From Lates calcarifer (Eukaryota > Chordata > Actinopteri > Centropomidae), in contig NC_066837.1 in NCBI RefSeq assembly GCF_001640805.2, forward strand, positions 22,415,804 through 22,479,803: a stretch of DNA of 64,000 nt, given 5' to 3'. Position numbers and translations under genes: made by a program. The notes beneath the pieces were generated by a model. It was not told where the DNA came from, ran no database searches, and was given only the letters and a program-made list of their open reading frames with translations. Every line of letters starts with the position of its first letter. The stretch's first letter is position 1. Below are positions 50,588 to 61,373 of the stretch, one piece after another.

Positions 50588-51837
50588 AACTCTCACCTTG
50601 ACCTGGCCAAAACCAATGGTTACTGCAGCAGCACAAGTGAAGCCTTTTATTACAGGGAAGGAGATGAAGTCCAAGAGGAAGCCTGCAGAACACAAGCAAG
50701 GCAATGAATAACTTATAGAACCATGACACTGCAACAGTTTGAGATCTACAGATTTCACAGAAATTGTGTGTGGTTAAGCACAGGAAGTTGTAGATGTGGT
50801 GGTAGGAAGAGGTTGTCCTGCACTTGCAAGCTAATATCCTGTTTGTATTTGCAGTTGTGTCCCTAAACATTTGTCAGTTTGTAAATGATATTTTTGTCAC
50901 TACATTTTTTAAAATGTAGTAATGCTGTCACATTGGTTTTCAATATCAGGTCAAAACAATGTGTCACATCGTGAAGAAAGTCCCATTTTTATTTTGCCAA
51001 AAATTCATCCATTTGAATCACGAGTTTTGACTAAATTAGGAAAACCATCAAAACTGGTATCACAAGTTTCCCACATGACCTCTGCTGCCCTCCCCCTCAC
51101 CTAATCTCAGTAATGCCATTACAGCCTGGATGAGTCCACAGAGGAGGGTGAGAAGCACAGCTCGGTGCGGCTGCCCACCAACCACAGAGAAACACAGGAG
51201 GGACATGATGGCCGTGGGACCCAGCGTCACGTCCTTAGAGGTCCCCAGAAGTGTGTAGATGAACCCCCCCATGAAGGCAGAGTAGAGTCCGTACTGTGGA
51301 GAGAAATGCTTTTAGATTAAAGTGTGAACAGAGATGCAACTAATGATTAACTGATTGATGTTTAAAGCCCGCCTCCACTTTTTTCTTCTTTTTGTTACTT
51401 CACTTGGATGTTTGAGCTTCACTGTGCAGACTGATGTATGTGCAGATTTTGTTTTCACGTTCAGCTGCTGAAGGAGGAAAGTTTCTCTGTGTTCAGTTTA
51501 AACCTCAAATTAATACATATAAGTCCGAGCTGAATTTATGACATCATCATCAACTAGTTTGAAAGTCAGTTTCAACAACTTGGTGAATAAATCCAAAGGT
51601 GAAGCTTCACACACAAGACGAGCTGCGACTCACCTGCACAGGAAGGCCAGCTACTTCAGCGTAGGCCAGTGCCTGAGGTACAGTCGTCAGCCCGACGGTG
51701 ATGCCTGCGAGCAGATCCATCTGAAGCCACTTCAGCTTGTATCTGGGCAGCCAGGAGAGGATGGGCAGCCAGGCCTTCAGGGTGCTGTAGGAGCAGCAGC
51801 CTGAGGCCGACATTCGTCTCAGCAGCGGCCGGTCCAT
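45950..51837 (-). CDS. slc26a11: Sodium-independent sulfate anion transporter (SLC26 family member 11)
   Basis: SLC26A11 moves sulfate, chloride and other anions across plasma and lysosomal membranes. Thirteen coding exons: 51837-51634, 51293-51101, 50682-50597, 49508-49292, 49146-48968, 48822-48750, 48468-48357, 48250-48195, 47656-47516, 47426-47299, 46503-46404, 46290-46157 and 46057-45950. All are in phase, giving 576 residues (human 606). Family marks: MDLLAGITVGLTTVPQALAY (the SLC26 signature near TM1), YGLYSAFMGGFIYTLLGTSK, DVTLGPTAIMSLL, VIKGFTCAAAVTIGFGQVK, MGLLESIAIAKAF, and NSQTGVCSPAGG. The C-terminal STAS domain occupies about residues 465-570 (VIDYTVISELRDLL). An in-frame Met 8 codons downstream (MSASGCC) could also start. 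It is head-to-head with sgsh, as in human 17q25. Confidence 0.95.
48296..48352. repeat. Compound (CT)n(AC)n microsatellite beside a slc26a11 donor
   Basis: About 15 CT units, then about 13 AC units, ending a few bases from the splice donor of exon 48468-48357. Confidence 0.95.
49976..50238. repeat. Non-autonomous fish repeat with TGCAACTA-type inverted ends
   Basis: Begins GGATGCAACTAACTATTAG and ends CTATATGTTGCAGCTCTA, an imperfect inverted pair. The inner 'aatgtcagaaaatag' is typical of a very common teleost element. It is diverged and non-coding, in slc26a11 intron 3. Confidence 0.6.
50551..50585. repeat. (TG)n microsatellite
   Basis: About 17 TG units in slc26a11 intron 3, close to its start. 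Confidence 0.95.
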
Positions 51838-52587
51838 TGTAAAGGTGGGGAAGCTCAGAGGCGGTGAGGGAGAATCTGAAGAGTCAGCACAATGTGAGTG
51901 CACAAAGAAATTACATTTTACATATAGAAATGTATGCATGAGCAGGCTGATTACAGATTAAAAAACACTTACACAAAGTGATTATATTTTCTCCTCTGAT
52001 TTAAATGTCAACTCATTGCACACGCATGTGTCAGTTTGTATGTGTGTTTTTCTGGACAAATACTCAGCACATCAAAAGGAGTGGATGCCATATCTTCAGA
52101 TGCATGCTGTGATCTGTGAGAGTGTGATGGAAAAAAAAAAAAAAAAAAAAAAGTCAACTACCTGCATGCTGCAATATAGATAATAAACTCTTGATACACA
52201 TCTGTTCACAGGTTTGTCTAGTTTTTAATGAGATGACTCTAACCTGAAGACAGGTACTTCATATGTTTCTCTGTCACCCTTGACCTTAGTGAGCTGTGAG
52301 GGCTTTATAATCATATGATGATCAGATGACAGGTCAGTGCTTTGCATACCTGTCTCTGACCACTGAGCGTTTTATGACAGTTAGAACTCCACAGTCACCT
52401 ACAGGCCATAAAACTCCCTGACAATGACAAATTCCCTCAAACATTCCTCTCAGTTATGTGACCTGCCACCAGCCTCAACTGGCAGTGTGACATTTTAGTT
52501 ATCTAACACTGGCTTCTGAGGCTGATCTATTCTTCTAAAACTGATCAAGTAATCAGATGTTACATTGACAAAGTGGAAGGAATAATA

Positions 52588-52588
<1 letters not shown>

Positions 52589-52640
<52 letters not shown>
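52589..52640. repeat. (AC)n microsatellite
   Basis: About 25 AC units upstream of the slc26a11 start codon. Confidence 0.95.
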
Positions 52641-52646
<6 letters not shown>

Positions 52647-52656
52647 GTGTGACTGG

Positions 52657-53025
52657 AACAGAACAGAATAGAATAGAATAGAATAGAATACACAGAATGA
52701 AATCAATTAAGATAGTACACAATAGAGGAAATTGAAAAACAAAAATCAACAAATTACAATGCAACACAACAGAAAAACAATAGAGCAGGACAAAAAAGAA
52801 CAACACAAAAGAACAGAGTAGAGAAACACACAACACAACAGAATGGAATGGAACACAGAACATACAGAATAGAATAGAATAGCATAGAATAGAAAAACAA
52901 CACAATTAGAATAGAACAGAACAGAAATAAACAGAACAATAGAACAGAGTGGGATAAAAAATAATACAATAGAAGAGAATAGAAAAATGGCACAACAGAG
53001 TATCAACAGAAATCAACACAGTAGA
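52657..53025. repeat. Degenerate AACAG/AATAG minisatellite
   Basis: About 370 bases of purine-rich plus-strand sequence made of imperfect pentamers such as GAACA, GAATA and GAACAG. Open frames here on either strand are low-complexity only. It lies between the slc26a11 first coding exon and the shared promoter, probably in a 5' UTR intron. Confidence 0.85.
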
Positions 53026-53039
53026 ACAGAGTCTCACCC

Positions 53040-53483
53040 TGTCAGTGTTGTAAAATCACATCTGGATAAATAAAGTTTCTTGCCGCTCCTCGGCCCAGCA
53101 GTGATTTTTCGGGTTCCTTTCTGTTAAAGTGCTCCTCTGCCCTTCACTGAAACCACTTCCCAAAATCTACAGGCATTCCGCCGATGAGCCGCGAGACAGG
53201 GGTTCCGGTTCTCTCTCGTCACGTGACCTCCGTCATGTGACCACAGTTTGTTTGAGGAAGACATGAGCAGAGTTTACTTCTGTCGTTTGTTGCTAGTAAT
53301 GTCGCCAGTGGCCGCTCCATACCTTCATTTTGACGACTGGCTTTGTTGTGTGTTTTGAATGCGGCTGTTTGTGACTCACATTAAATCTTTCCAAGCAAAA
53401 CCACATGATACGTTTCGTCCCGAGACTTAAAGAGCAGCCGAGATTTTGGGCAACAGTGAAGAGAGGTAACCATCATCATCATC
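53040..53483. promoter_or_regulatory. Bidirectional slc26a11/sgsh promoter
   Basis: The space between the divergent genes contains two E-box sites (separate entry) and moderate CpG content, with no TATA box. The sgsh start codon lies at 53484 after a CATCATCATCATC run. The slc26a11 first (non-coding) exon is presumed near 53,040-53,200 but I cannot fix its ends. Confidence 0.65.
53218..53241. promoter_or_regulatory. Two tandem CLEAR-type E-boxes (TFEB/MiT sites)
   Basis: GTCACGTGAC at 53218-53227 is a perfect palindromic match to the CLEAR consensus. GTCATGTGAC at 53232-53241 differs at one base. They start 14 bases apart, about 245-265 bases upstream of the sgsh ATG. Lysosomal genes are known to carry such sites for TFEB, TFE3 and MITF, and both flanking genes act at the lysosome. 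Confidence 0.8.
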
Positions 53484-54236
53484 ATGCTGCTGGGGTTGTT
53501 CTGTCTCATTTTGGCATCCTGTTGCACCGGGGAGTCAAAGAGAAGAAATGTCCTTCTAATAATTGGTGAGTGGACGTTTACATTTGTGTCCAGTGGTAAA
53601 AACGTGGCGGTTAAAAAGACTTTAAATGCCTCACGACAGGAGGGTTTATAATGCTGAAACTTTCAACACAAACTGGACATTATGACATTAATGAAAGAGG
53701 ATTTGTACTGTTGTATTAGGCTACATTAGTTTTATCTAAGTATACCTAATAAACTGACCTTGGAGCAGTTGTATCAGTACAATCAGAGATTTAGAGTGGA
53801 TAGATAGGAAAGTATAAACATGATCCCTGACACTGTAGCATCACCCCAGTCCTATTATCCAATACAAATACCAGCTGTTTGTGATGTAAAGAGTTTTCTT
53901 CATTCTGTATTTGTAAGAATATTATTACAAAAACAACTTAAAGACTGACAAAGAAGAGTACGGGCTGTGCCCGTGGCTTTGCAATAAAATGTCACAGTCA
54001 CAGGCAGCGTAGTGTAACACCTGAGTGCTCCAGGATGGGGTTGACTTCAGTCCCGTTGTTTTTCCTCCACCAGCTGATGATGCAGGTTTTGAGACGGAGG
54101 TGTACAACAACTCTGTGGTCCACACCCCCCACCTGCACTCCCTGGCCCAGCGCAGCCTGGTGTTCAGCAACGCCTTCACGTCTGTCAGCAGCTGCTCCCC
54201 CAGCCGTTCCACCATCCTCACTGGCCTGCCGCAGGT

Positions 54237-54286
<50 letters not shown>

Positions 54287-55466
54287 TACCTCTCATTTGT
54301 TTGTGAAGGCACAGTACTGAGGTGTTTGTCCTGTGTTTTCAGCATCAGAATGGCATGTATGGGCTTCACCAGGGAGTGCATCACTTTAACTCGTTTGACG
54401 GTGTACAAAGTCTGCCGCTGCTCCTCAGCCAGGCCAACATACACACAGGTAGATAACAAAGACACCACTTTATCTCAAGCCTACACACACACTTTTTAAA
54501 ATCAGCGTTTCTCTTTTTTTCCTCTCTCTCTCAATCCTGAAGGTATAATTGGGAAGAAGCACGTCGGTCCTGGATCTGTATACCCTTTTGATTTTGCCTA
54601 CACAGAGGAGAACAGCTCTGTCCTTCAGGTGGGGAGGAACATCACCCGCATCAAACTCCTGGTCCGCAAGTTTTTCCAGACCCATAAAGAGGAAGCCATT
54701 GAGCAAAGGCGAAAGAAAGAAGAGAATAAAAACGACAGTGATGATAACAGAGATGAAGAGAGGCCGTTTTTCCTCTATGTTGCCTTTCATGACACCCACC
54801 GATGTGGACACTCACAGCCCCAGTATGGAGCTTTCTGTGAGAAGTTTGGGAATGGTGAAATGGGAATGGGAAGAATACCTGACTGGACACCAGTATATTA
54901 CACACCAGATCAAGTAAAGGTCAGTGATAAGATTTTATGTAGTTACATATAGAAAGAAATCCCACTGTCATTGGAAAACAAGGATTATTAGCTGTAAAAC
55001 ATACAGAGAAATTGGTAAAAATACAAATTGTTGTTTTAAGATATTTCTTGTATCATAACATTTTCTCCAGCTGCAAAGTCTGGTAGCATAATTTTTGCAG
55101 TTGCTCATGATGTACCATGAGGTATTAACATATACATTTCAACCACAAATAGAAAGACTAAGAAATTTCAAAGCAACACAAATGACAGTTTCTTCCTCCT
55201 CTGCTCCTCCTCCTCTCTCAGCTAGAAATACATCATCATTGTTTAATACAAGTGACAATTAAACCTTCCATCAGTATCATTTAATGAGCGTGATTCTCAT
55301 ATATTACTGATTTTTATTTTGATCTGTGAATCATAGCATGTTAATCTGGTCTGTCCTCATCTCGTGTGCTTCAGGTTCCTCCCTTTGTGCCAGACACACC
55401 TGCAGCACGAGCAGACTTGGCTGCACAGTACACCACAGTGAGCAGGCTGGATCAGGGTGTGTAACA

Positions 55467-55547
<81 letters not shown>

Positions 55548-58500
55548 AAAAAAAAGTGGATGGAGACAAGCTGTTTTTGTAGAACACTAAGCTGTAATGG
55601 TGTAAATTTCCCCTGCAGGTATTGGATTAGTTCTTCAGGAGCTCAGAGATGCCGGTTATGAGAACGACACTCTGGTCATCTACAGCTCAGATAACGGCAT
55701 CCCCTTCCCTAACGGCAGAACCAACCTGTATCGCTCCGGGACAGCTGAACCCATGCTGGTGTCCTCTCCTGAGCACAGGGAGCGATGGGGAGACACCAGC
55801 CAGGCCTACGTCAGTCTTTTAGGTAAGAAATGGAGGCTGAGAGTGCAGACACATGGAGAGGTGCAGCACAGTGAGTGCATACAGCCAGTGCCACCAGTGG
55901 CTCCTGACTTTTTTTTTAATGAATGAATATAGACTTCTGTGAGACCCCTCATCAACTCTCCTTAGAGAGTTATGAAGTTGTGAGTAGTTCAAAATGTGTT
56001 TTGTTTTTCATTTTCAAATAATTTGATTTTCACTGATTTCTAGGCTAAAGACACAAAAATATTTAAAATTTAAAAAAAGAGAAAACGGCAGAAGTAATAA
56101 AGAATTACAGTTAAAGTTAGGTTTTTCTGTCTTTCCTTAATCATCTTTAATCATAAGTCTGAGATGACTTGGGTGGCTTCCTAACCCTGAATTAAGAAGC
56201 AGCAGCTCACACACATGAACAAACACTGTGTTTATCAGATGTGCTTAAAGTGGCCACAAGAGGGAGACTTAATGATGCTTCAACAACAATAAAATAAAAG
56301 AAATGATAATGATCCCTTCAGTGGATAGTAATTAAATGTATATATGAAAATATAATGAATTGAAATAATGGTAATAACACAGACAAGAGTAGAGACAGTA
56401 AATTACAAAACACTGAATGTAATGTAACCATGGCAGGTCTTTAATATAACTTGTGGTTGTGAACATTGAACATGTGACATCAACATGAATATTTGTCACT
56501 GTCCTTTGAAAACCATGTGTCATATGAAAAACAGCCCCGTTAAGCTTCGTGACAATGCATTTTTAGGCACTCCAGTGGGTTTTTTAATAATTTGAGAGTA
56601 ATTTTCTCAATCAATAAAGACACATTTACAAAACACTTTAATTGCACTATAATTACAATAACATCTGTCGCCTCACAGAAGGAAGGTTCCGGGTTCGAAC
56701 CCCAGTTCACCTGGGACTTTTCTGTTTGGACTTTACATGTTCTCCCTGTGTCTGTGTGGGTTCTCTCCAGGTACTCTGGCTTCCTCCCACAGTCCAAAGA
56801 CATGCATTAGATTAACTGGTGACTCTAAATTGCCCGTAGGTGTGAATGTGAGTGTGAGTGGTTGTTTGTCCGTATATGTTGGCGATCTGTACAGGGTGTA
56901 CCCCACCTCTCGCCCAATGACAGCTGGGATAGGCTCCAGCACCCCGTGACCCTTAACAGATAAGCAGAATAAATAATGGATGGATTACATTAATACATTT
57001 GAAAAATATTAATTACCAAAATACATGGAAATACACATTTTTCATTGGACACATGCCCCCCTGTATTCACTGAAATAGCAGAAACTAATTATGAGTTCAC
57101 TATTTAAGGATTACAGGTGAGGTACCAGTTTGTTTTATTTTCTCTCTCTCTTTTCTCTTCTTCTCCCTCTCTTTTTTTTGGCAGACATTACTCCCACCAT
57201 TCTGGACTGGTTCTCTGTTCCCTACCCATCCTACAGCCTCCCTGGCAGCCCCGCCACCCCGGTCCACCTCACTGGTCGCTCCTTACTGCCTGCTCTGGTC
57301 TCTGAGCCCAGCCACTGGCACACTGTCTACGCCAGCCAGTCCCTCCACGAGGTCTGTGAGCGTCGCTGCTTTCAAACAGGACGTCAATGCCACTGACTGT
57401 CAGAAACTTTCATGAAGGCGTCAAACACCGTGGCCTTAACTGCTGCACTGTCATTTTGATTTCAGGTGACCATGTACTACCCAACCCGCTCTGTCCACCA
57501 GGGGGCGTACCACCTCCTCCACAACCTACACTACCGCATGCCGTTCCCCATCGACCAGGACGTGTATGTGTCACCCACCTTCCAGGACCTGCTAAACCGC
57601 ACCAGACTGAGTCAGCCGACACACTGGTTCAAAAACCTGGAGCAGTATTACTACAGAGACCGCTGGGAGCTGTTTGACTCCAGGTGTGTTACAGCTGCTC
57701 GAGTTGTTCGCCGTGATGTTTGCTGTGATAATTCACAGATATAGGGTTCTTGAGTTAAAATCAAGCTTTCAAAAGCTCACAGTATTTAGCCAACACCACA
57801 ACATCCACCGATTCAAATGAGACAACAGATAATATTTAAGTGATTTAGTGATAAGGAAATACTCAGAAACTGCCACTGAAAAGGAGAGTAAATGGACTAA
57901 AACAAAAGTAAATATTAATATTCATGAGAGGAAACAAGTGTGATCAAAAAGCATCATCTAATATGTTGATCTTTTGGGTGAATTTTATTACAGTCAATGC
58001 ACTGACGAATAATACTGTCGGCCCATATTTAATATTGCTAACTAATTATTGTCAGTTTGATTAATTGTATAAGGAAAATTGTCCAGTTACTGCCTCTCAG
58101 ATAAGAGCATGTGCTGGTTTTTTTCTGTTATCACTCACCGTTGATTTTTCAAGTTTTCACTATTTACAGACAAACTTCAAACTGACTGATTAATCAAGAA
58201 AAGGCATATACATAGTTAAAATCTTTAGACCTTGTTTCCTGTGCTTGACTGTGATACAATGAAAGAGCATGAACATGTTCCCTGTGGTTAAGAGCTAAGA
58301 TGCAACGTGAGTCAGATCTATGTGAAGAGCAATCAGGGATTCTTGCTCAGACCGTTCACCTCTGTTTTAATTTAATCAGCCTTTTTTTGTTTTTGGACTA
58401 TAATACTAACAAAAAACATAATAGAGAATAAGAGTTGATTGCAGATATTGTGTTTAAATCATGAATTAGCTTTGAAAAGCCATGTGTCTTTCAAATTTAA

Positions 58501-59089
58501 CCTGATTTTCAATTACCATTCATCGTAGTTACAAGCTGGGTAGCACTTTACTCTAACTCCTCTGTTTAGCATTTCTAAGCAGTATATAAACATTTAATAA
58601 ATGATTTACAACACACTGTAATTAAATTTTACACAGCCATGAGGACAGTGTTTATTCATGTACAGTCTTTTTCAACAATCACTACTTCTTCTATGAGGAC
58701 ATTTTATGAAGCTGTAGTATTATTATTATTATTATTATTAAAACAGGATTTTACTATATTGTCAATCATTGTTGACATTGTGCTTATAAATGCTAAAAAA
58801 GCCATGAGTCCTAGACTCATGCTAAATAGAAAGCTTAGTATTTCTAAAGTATTTCTGTTTGTGCTGTTTAAATATTAAATATTAACAAACGTTTCTCCAA
58901 CACAGGGCAGACCCACTGGAAACAAAGAACCTGGTATCAGACCCATCCTACAGTGCTGTGCTGGAGAGCCTGAGGCAGAGTCTGCAGAAGTGGCAGTGGG
59001 AGACAGGAGACCCCTGGGTCTGTGGACCAGACTATGTCCTGGAGGACAAACTTGAGCCGCACTGCAGACCACTCTACAATGGACTCTAA
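53484..59089 (+). CDS. sgsh: N-sulfoglucosamine sulfohydrolase (heparan N-sulfatase, sulfamidase)
   Basis: Lysosomal enzyme that removes N-sulfate from glucosamine during heparan sulfate breakdown; loss in humans causes Sanfilippo A. Nine exons: 53484-53565, 54074-54234, 54343-54448, 54543-54919, 55375-55456, 55619-55822, 57185-57351, 57466-57683 and 58906-59089. All are in phase, giving 526 residues (human 502). It starts with a signal peptide ([16 protein letters not shown]). Active-site features: metal-binding ADD at 28-30; sulfatase motif CSPSR with Cys68, the residue converted to formylglycine; GKKHVG (Lys and His at 121-123); [18 protein letters not shown]. The extra 24 or so residues are one charged insertion at about 164-188. 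AATAAA motifs at 59204-59213 follow the stop. Confidence 0.96.
54237..54284. repeat. (CA)n microsatellite directly after the sgsh intron 2 donor
   Basis: About 23 CA units starting within three or four bases of the GT donor at 54235. Confidence 0.95.
55470..55543. repeat. (CA)n microsatellite in sgsh intron 5
   Basis: About 36 CA units with one AG interruption, followed by an A13-type run. It starts about 13 bases after the splice donor at 55457. Confidence 0.95.
56660..56992 (+). mobile_element. tRNA-derived SINE-like element, 5'-truncated (sgsh intron 6)
   Basis: Contains GGTTCGAACCC, a tRNA-type B box, preceded by 'tgtcgcctcacag'. It then shows the characteristic 'cctcccacagtccaaagaca', 'gactctaaattgcccgtagg' and 'gctgggataggctccagcac' stretches, ending near GGATGGAT. 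This order is that of a very common teleost repeat. The A-box end seems lost. Confidence 0.75.
58719..58740. repeat. (ATT)n microsatellite
   Basis: About seven ATT units in sgsh intron 8. Confidence 0.85.
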
Positions 59090-59203
59090 TGGTACTTTCA
59101 CTCTTCCTGATTGACATGATGTCCACATACAAGAACGTAGGATAAGATAAATGATGTCTTTTTGTATATATATTTTTATATGTCAGTGCTGCTTTTAAAA
59201 CTC

Positions 59204-59213
59204 AATAAATAAA
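59204..59213 (+). terminator. sgsh polyadenylation signal (two overlapping AATAAA)
   Basis: AATAAATAAA about 115 bases after the sgsh stop codon. Confidence 0.85.
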
Positions 59214-60170
59214 ATTGAAGTTGCCTTAATTCCTAACATTGTTTTCAGTGCAGTCTCCTTAGTCTTTATGTCACTGGATAATTTCATCATTCCTGTCAGT
59301 GGTCTTTCTTATCTTTGTCTTTACATTTAAGGTACATTTTCCCCATCATCCAGACCCAGTTATGACCCTGTTTCATAGAAAAGCAACATGGTTACACAAT
59401 ATTTAACTGTTTTTTTAAAATCATTATTTAATTAACAAATGTAGATGCATCCCTCTCTGTCTCAGTTGCCATCACTGCTGTTCTTCTGCTGGTCTGCTGA
59501 TTGCAGACATGGTGGAGTTCATGACGCATGAGCAGTTAGGTCAGCAAATCAATCAAGAAGAGGGTTTTTATTGATAAAGGCCTGTTTTTCCTCAGAGCTC
59601 TACTTTGATTTTTAATCCCTCCATGTTAATAGATGTGGAGACTTAACACTGTTTGGATCAGTCAACTATTCACTCATGTTTATTGATCTGCTTTCTGTTT
59701 TCTCCCAATCTGCCCATTTTCACAGATGTTGAGGTCTTGTAAAGCCACGGGCAGTGATTCTGCTTTGTTGTACACGTTTGGCTGATTCCACTCTTGCATC
59801 CAGTGTTTTTAGACATTCAGGATATTTCTGGATCTAAGAATCTGCTAATAAGGTAAATGAGGATGGTCATCTTGTTTGTCACTAATTTGACAAACCATCT
59901 GGGTATGTTTGAGTGTTGACCACTTACGTCAGTGTCTATCCTGGTGCTCCGATGTTAATCCATTTCACTTTTACCCCTACGAACGTCAAAGAAAGACTGA
60001 CATCCCTATACGTCTCCAACCCCCTCATACTCTATAACCACACACACACACGAGCGCGCGCGCGCCACCACTCCCATTCCGCCGCCAGACCATGAAAAAC
60101 GGATCAATTCGGACTGGTCTTTTTCTTCTCCCGGATCATCATCCGCCCACCTCAATTCTGATTTGACGAA
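59214..60170. other. Intergenic sgsh-npb
   Basis: No coding exon. A short (CA)n then (CG)n purine-pyrimidine run lies at 60038-60066, a possible Z-DNA-prone tract, about 270 bases before the npb start codon. Confidence 0.5.
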
Positions 60171-60204
60171 CGTCCTGGGTCACGATAACGTCGGCCGCTC
60201 GGCC

Positions 60205-60211
60205 TATATAA
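60205..60211 (+). promoter_or_regulatory. npb TATA box
   Basis: TATATAA in a GC-rich setting (GGCCTATATAAGC), about 120 bases upstream of the npb ATG. A start site near 60,235-60,245 would leave a short 5' UTR. Confidence 0.8.
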
Positions 60212-60330
60212 GCACCAGAAAGTTTTCCAAACACCCAGCAAAACGTAAAGTCGGCCACTCACTAAGAGCAGACAAGAAAAAGCGCGCTGCTTTCCTTTGC
60301 GTAAATCAAAGTGCCAAGACGGTTCCAGAC

Positions 60331-61373
60331 ATGGAGAGGTCAGTCAGGTTTGCCGTGGTGTGCGTCGGGGTGTCTCTGCTCATCTCCTGCCATCCAGTCG
60401 AAGCCTGGTACAAGCAGTCGACCGGGCCCAGTTACTACTCGGTGGGTCGCGCCTCCGGTTTGCTGTCCGGTATCAGGAGGTCGCCGTACGTCCGGAGGTC
60501 CGAGTCTGAAGAGACGCTGATGGACAGCGGGGAGACAGCAGGTAACAACGTGATCCCAGAGACTAACAGGCAGATCTCCATCCTCAAAAGCATGGTAAGT
60601 ACAGTTCAGATACTATCCATTTGATTCCTGTTTGAGGGGCTTCTGTTGTCTTGTCCACACTGAAGAAGCGGCGCGTAAAATGTGTTTTCCACTCAGCACC
60701 ACAAGAACTACATTTATGGAAAAGCTTGAATAGTAAAAGTTCGGATTATTTCAAGTAAGCAAAAGTTGGACAGTAGCTAATCAAATTTTTACTTCTATTA
60801 CTTTTACTTTCATTAAGAGGACGAAACAAACAGCTGGGCTCCAAACTGTCGAAAATGTTTAACAACTCATGCGTAAAGGCGCAAACCAGTGAGCGCTGCA
60901 GGTCAAAGCGCAGCGAGCAGCGTTAAAAGATGGTTAACTAGAGCAATGTAATGAATATGAATGCACCATTATCTGAGGAAAATGCCTTGATAATATAGGA
61001 TTTTATCTGTAGGGGAGGGCTCCGCGCCATTCATGTTGTTGCGGCAATAGCCTCTTGTTATAAGTGTGAAACGAAACAGTCCCAGTAATTTGGCTGCTTG
61101 TTGGACAGATAAATGCAATGCAGGAGTATTAAGTCAGTGTGAGTCAGTATATACTGAGTCCCTGCAATGTGTAATGGTTGAATAAAACCACTAAAAGCTC
61201 ATTTCGTCGAATTTCTAGTTTTAAACTTTAAATTCCTCCTGCAGGCCATCTGCGTGAAGGACATCTCTCCAAACCTGAAGAGCTGCGAGCTGCTGCGGGA
61301 TGGGACGGGCACGTTCCAGTGCAAAGCGGACGTCTTCCTCACCCTGGACTCCCTGGACTGTCTGTCCGCGTGA
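60331..61373 (+). CDS. npb: Neuropeptide B precursor
   Basis: Neuropeptide B acts on the GPCRs NPBWR1/2 and affects feeding, pain and hormone release. Two exons, 60331-60594 and 61245-61373, give 130 residues. The signal peptide is residues 1-25 (cut after HPVEA). The mature peptide starts at Trp26 ([15 protein letters not shown], then [10 protein letters not shown]). Dibasic sites at 49-50 and 55-56 would give peptides of 23 and 29 residues, the same lengths as mammalian NPB-23 and NPB-29. The second exon encodes the conserved C-terminal segment with four cysteines ([31 protein letters not shown]). The phase-0 intron and a TATA promoter fit. ATTAAA at 61767-61772 is a possible polyA signal. 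Confidence 0.95.

Noticed and set aside
52495..53006. Three overlapping hydrophobic minus-strand frames resembling membrane proteins
   Set aside because: Translations of the AACAG/AATAG minisatellite; low-complexity Phe/Leu/Cys/Ser with no family match.
56660..56700. tRNA-like GGTTCGAACCC box
   Set aside because: Belongs to a SINE with no complete tRNA fold or A box here; not a tRNA gene.
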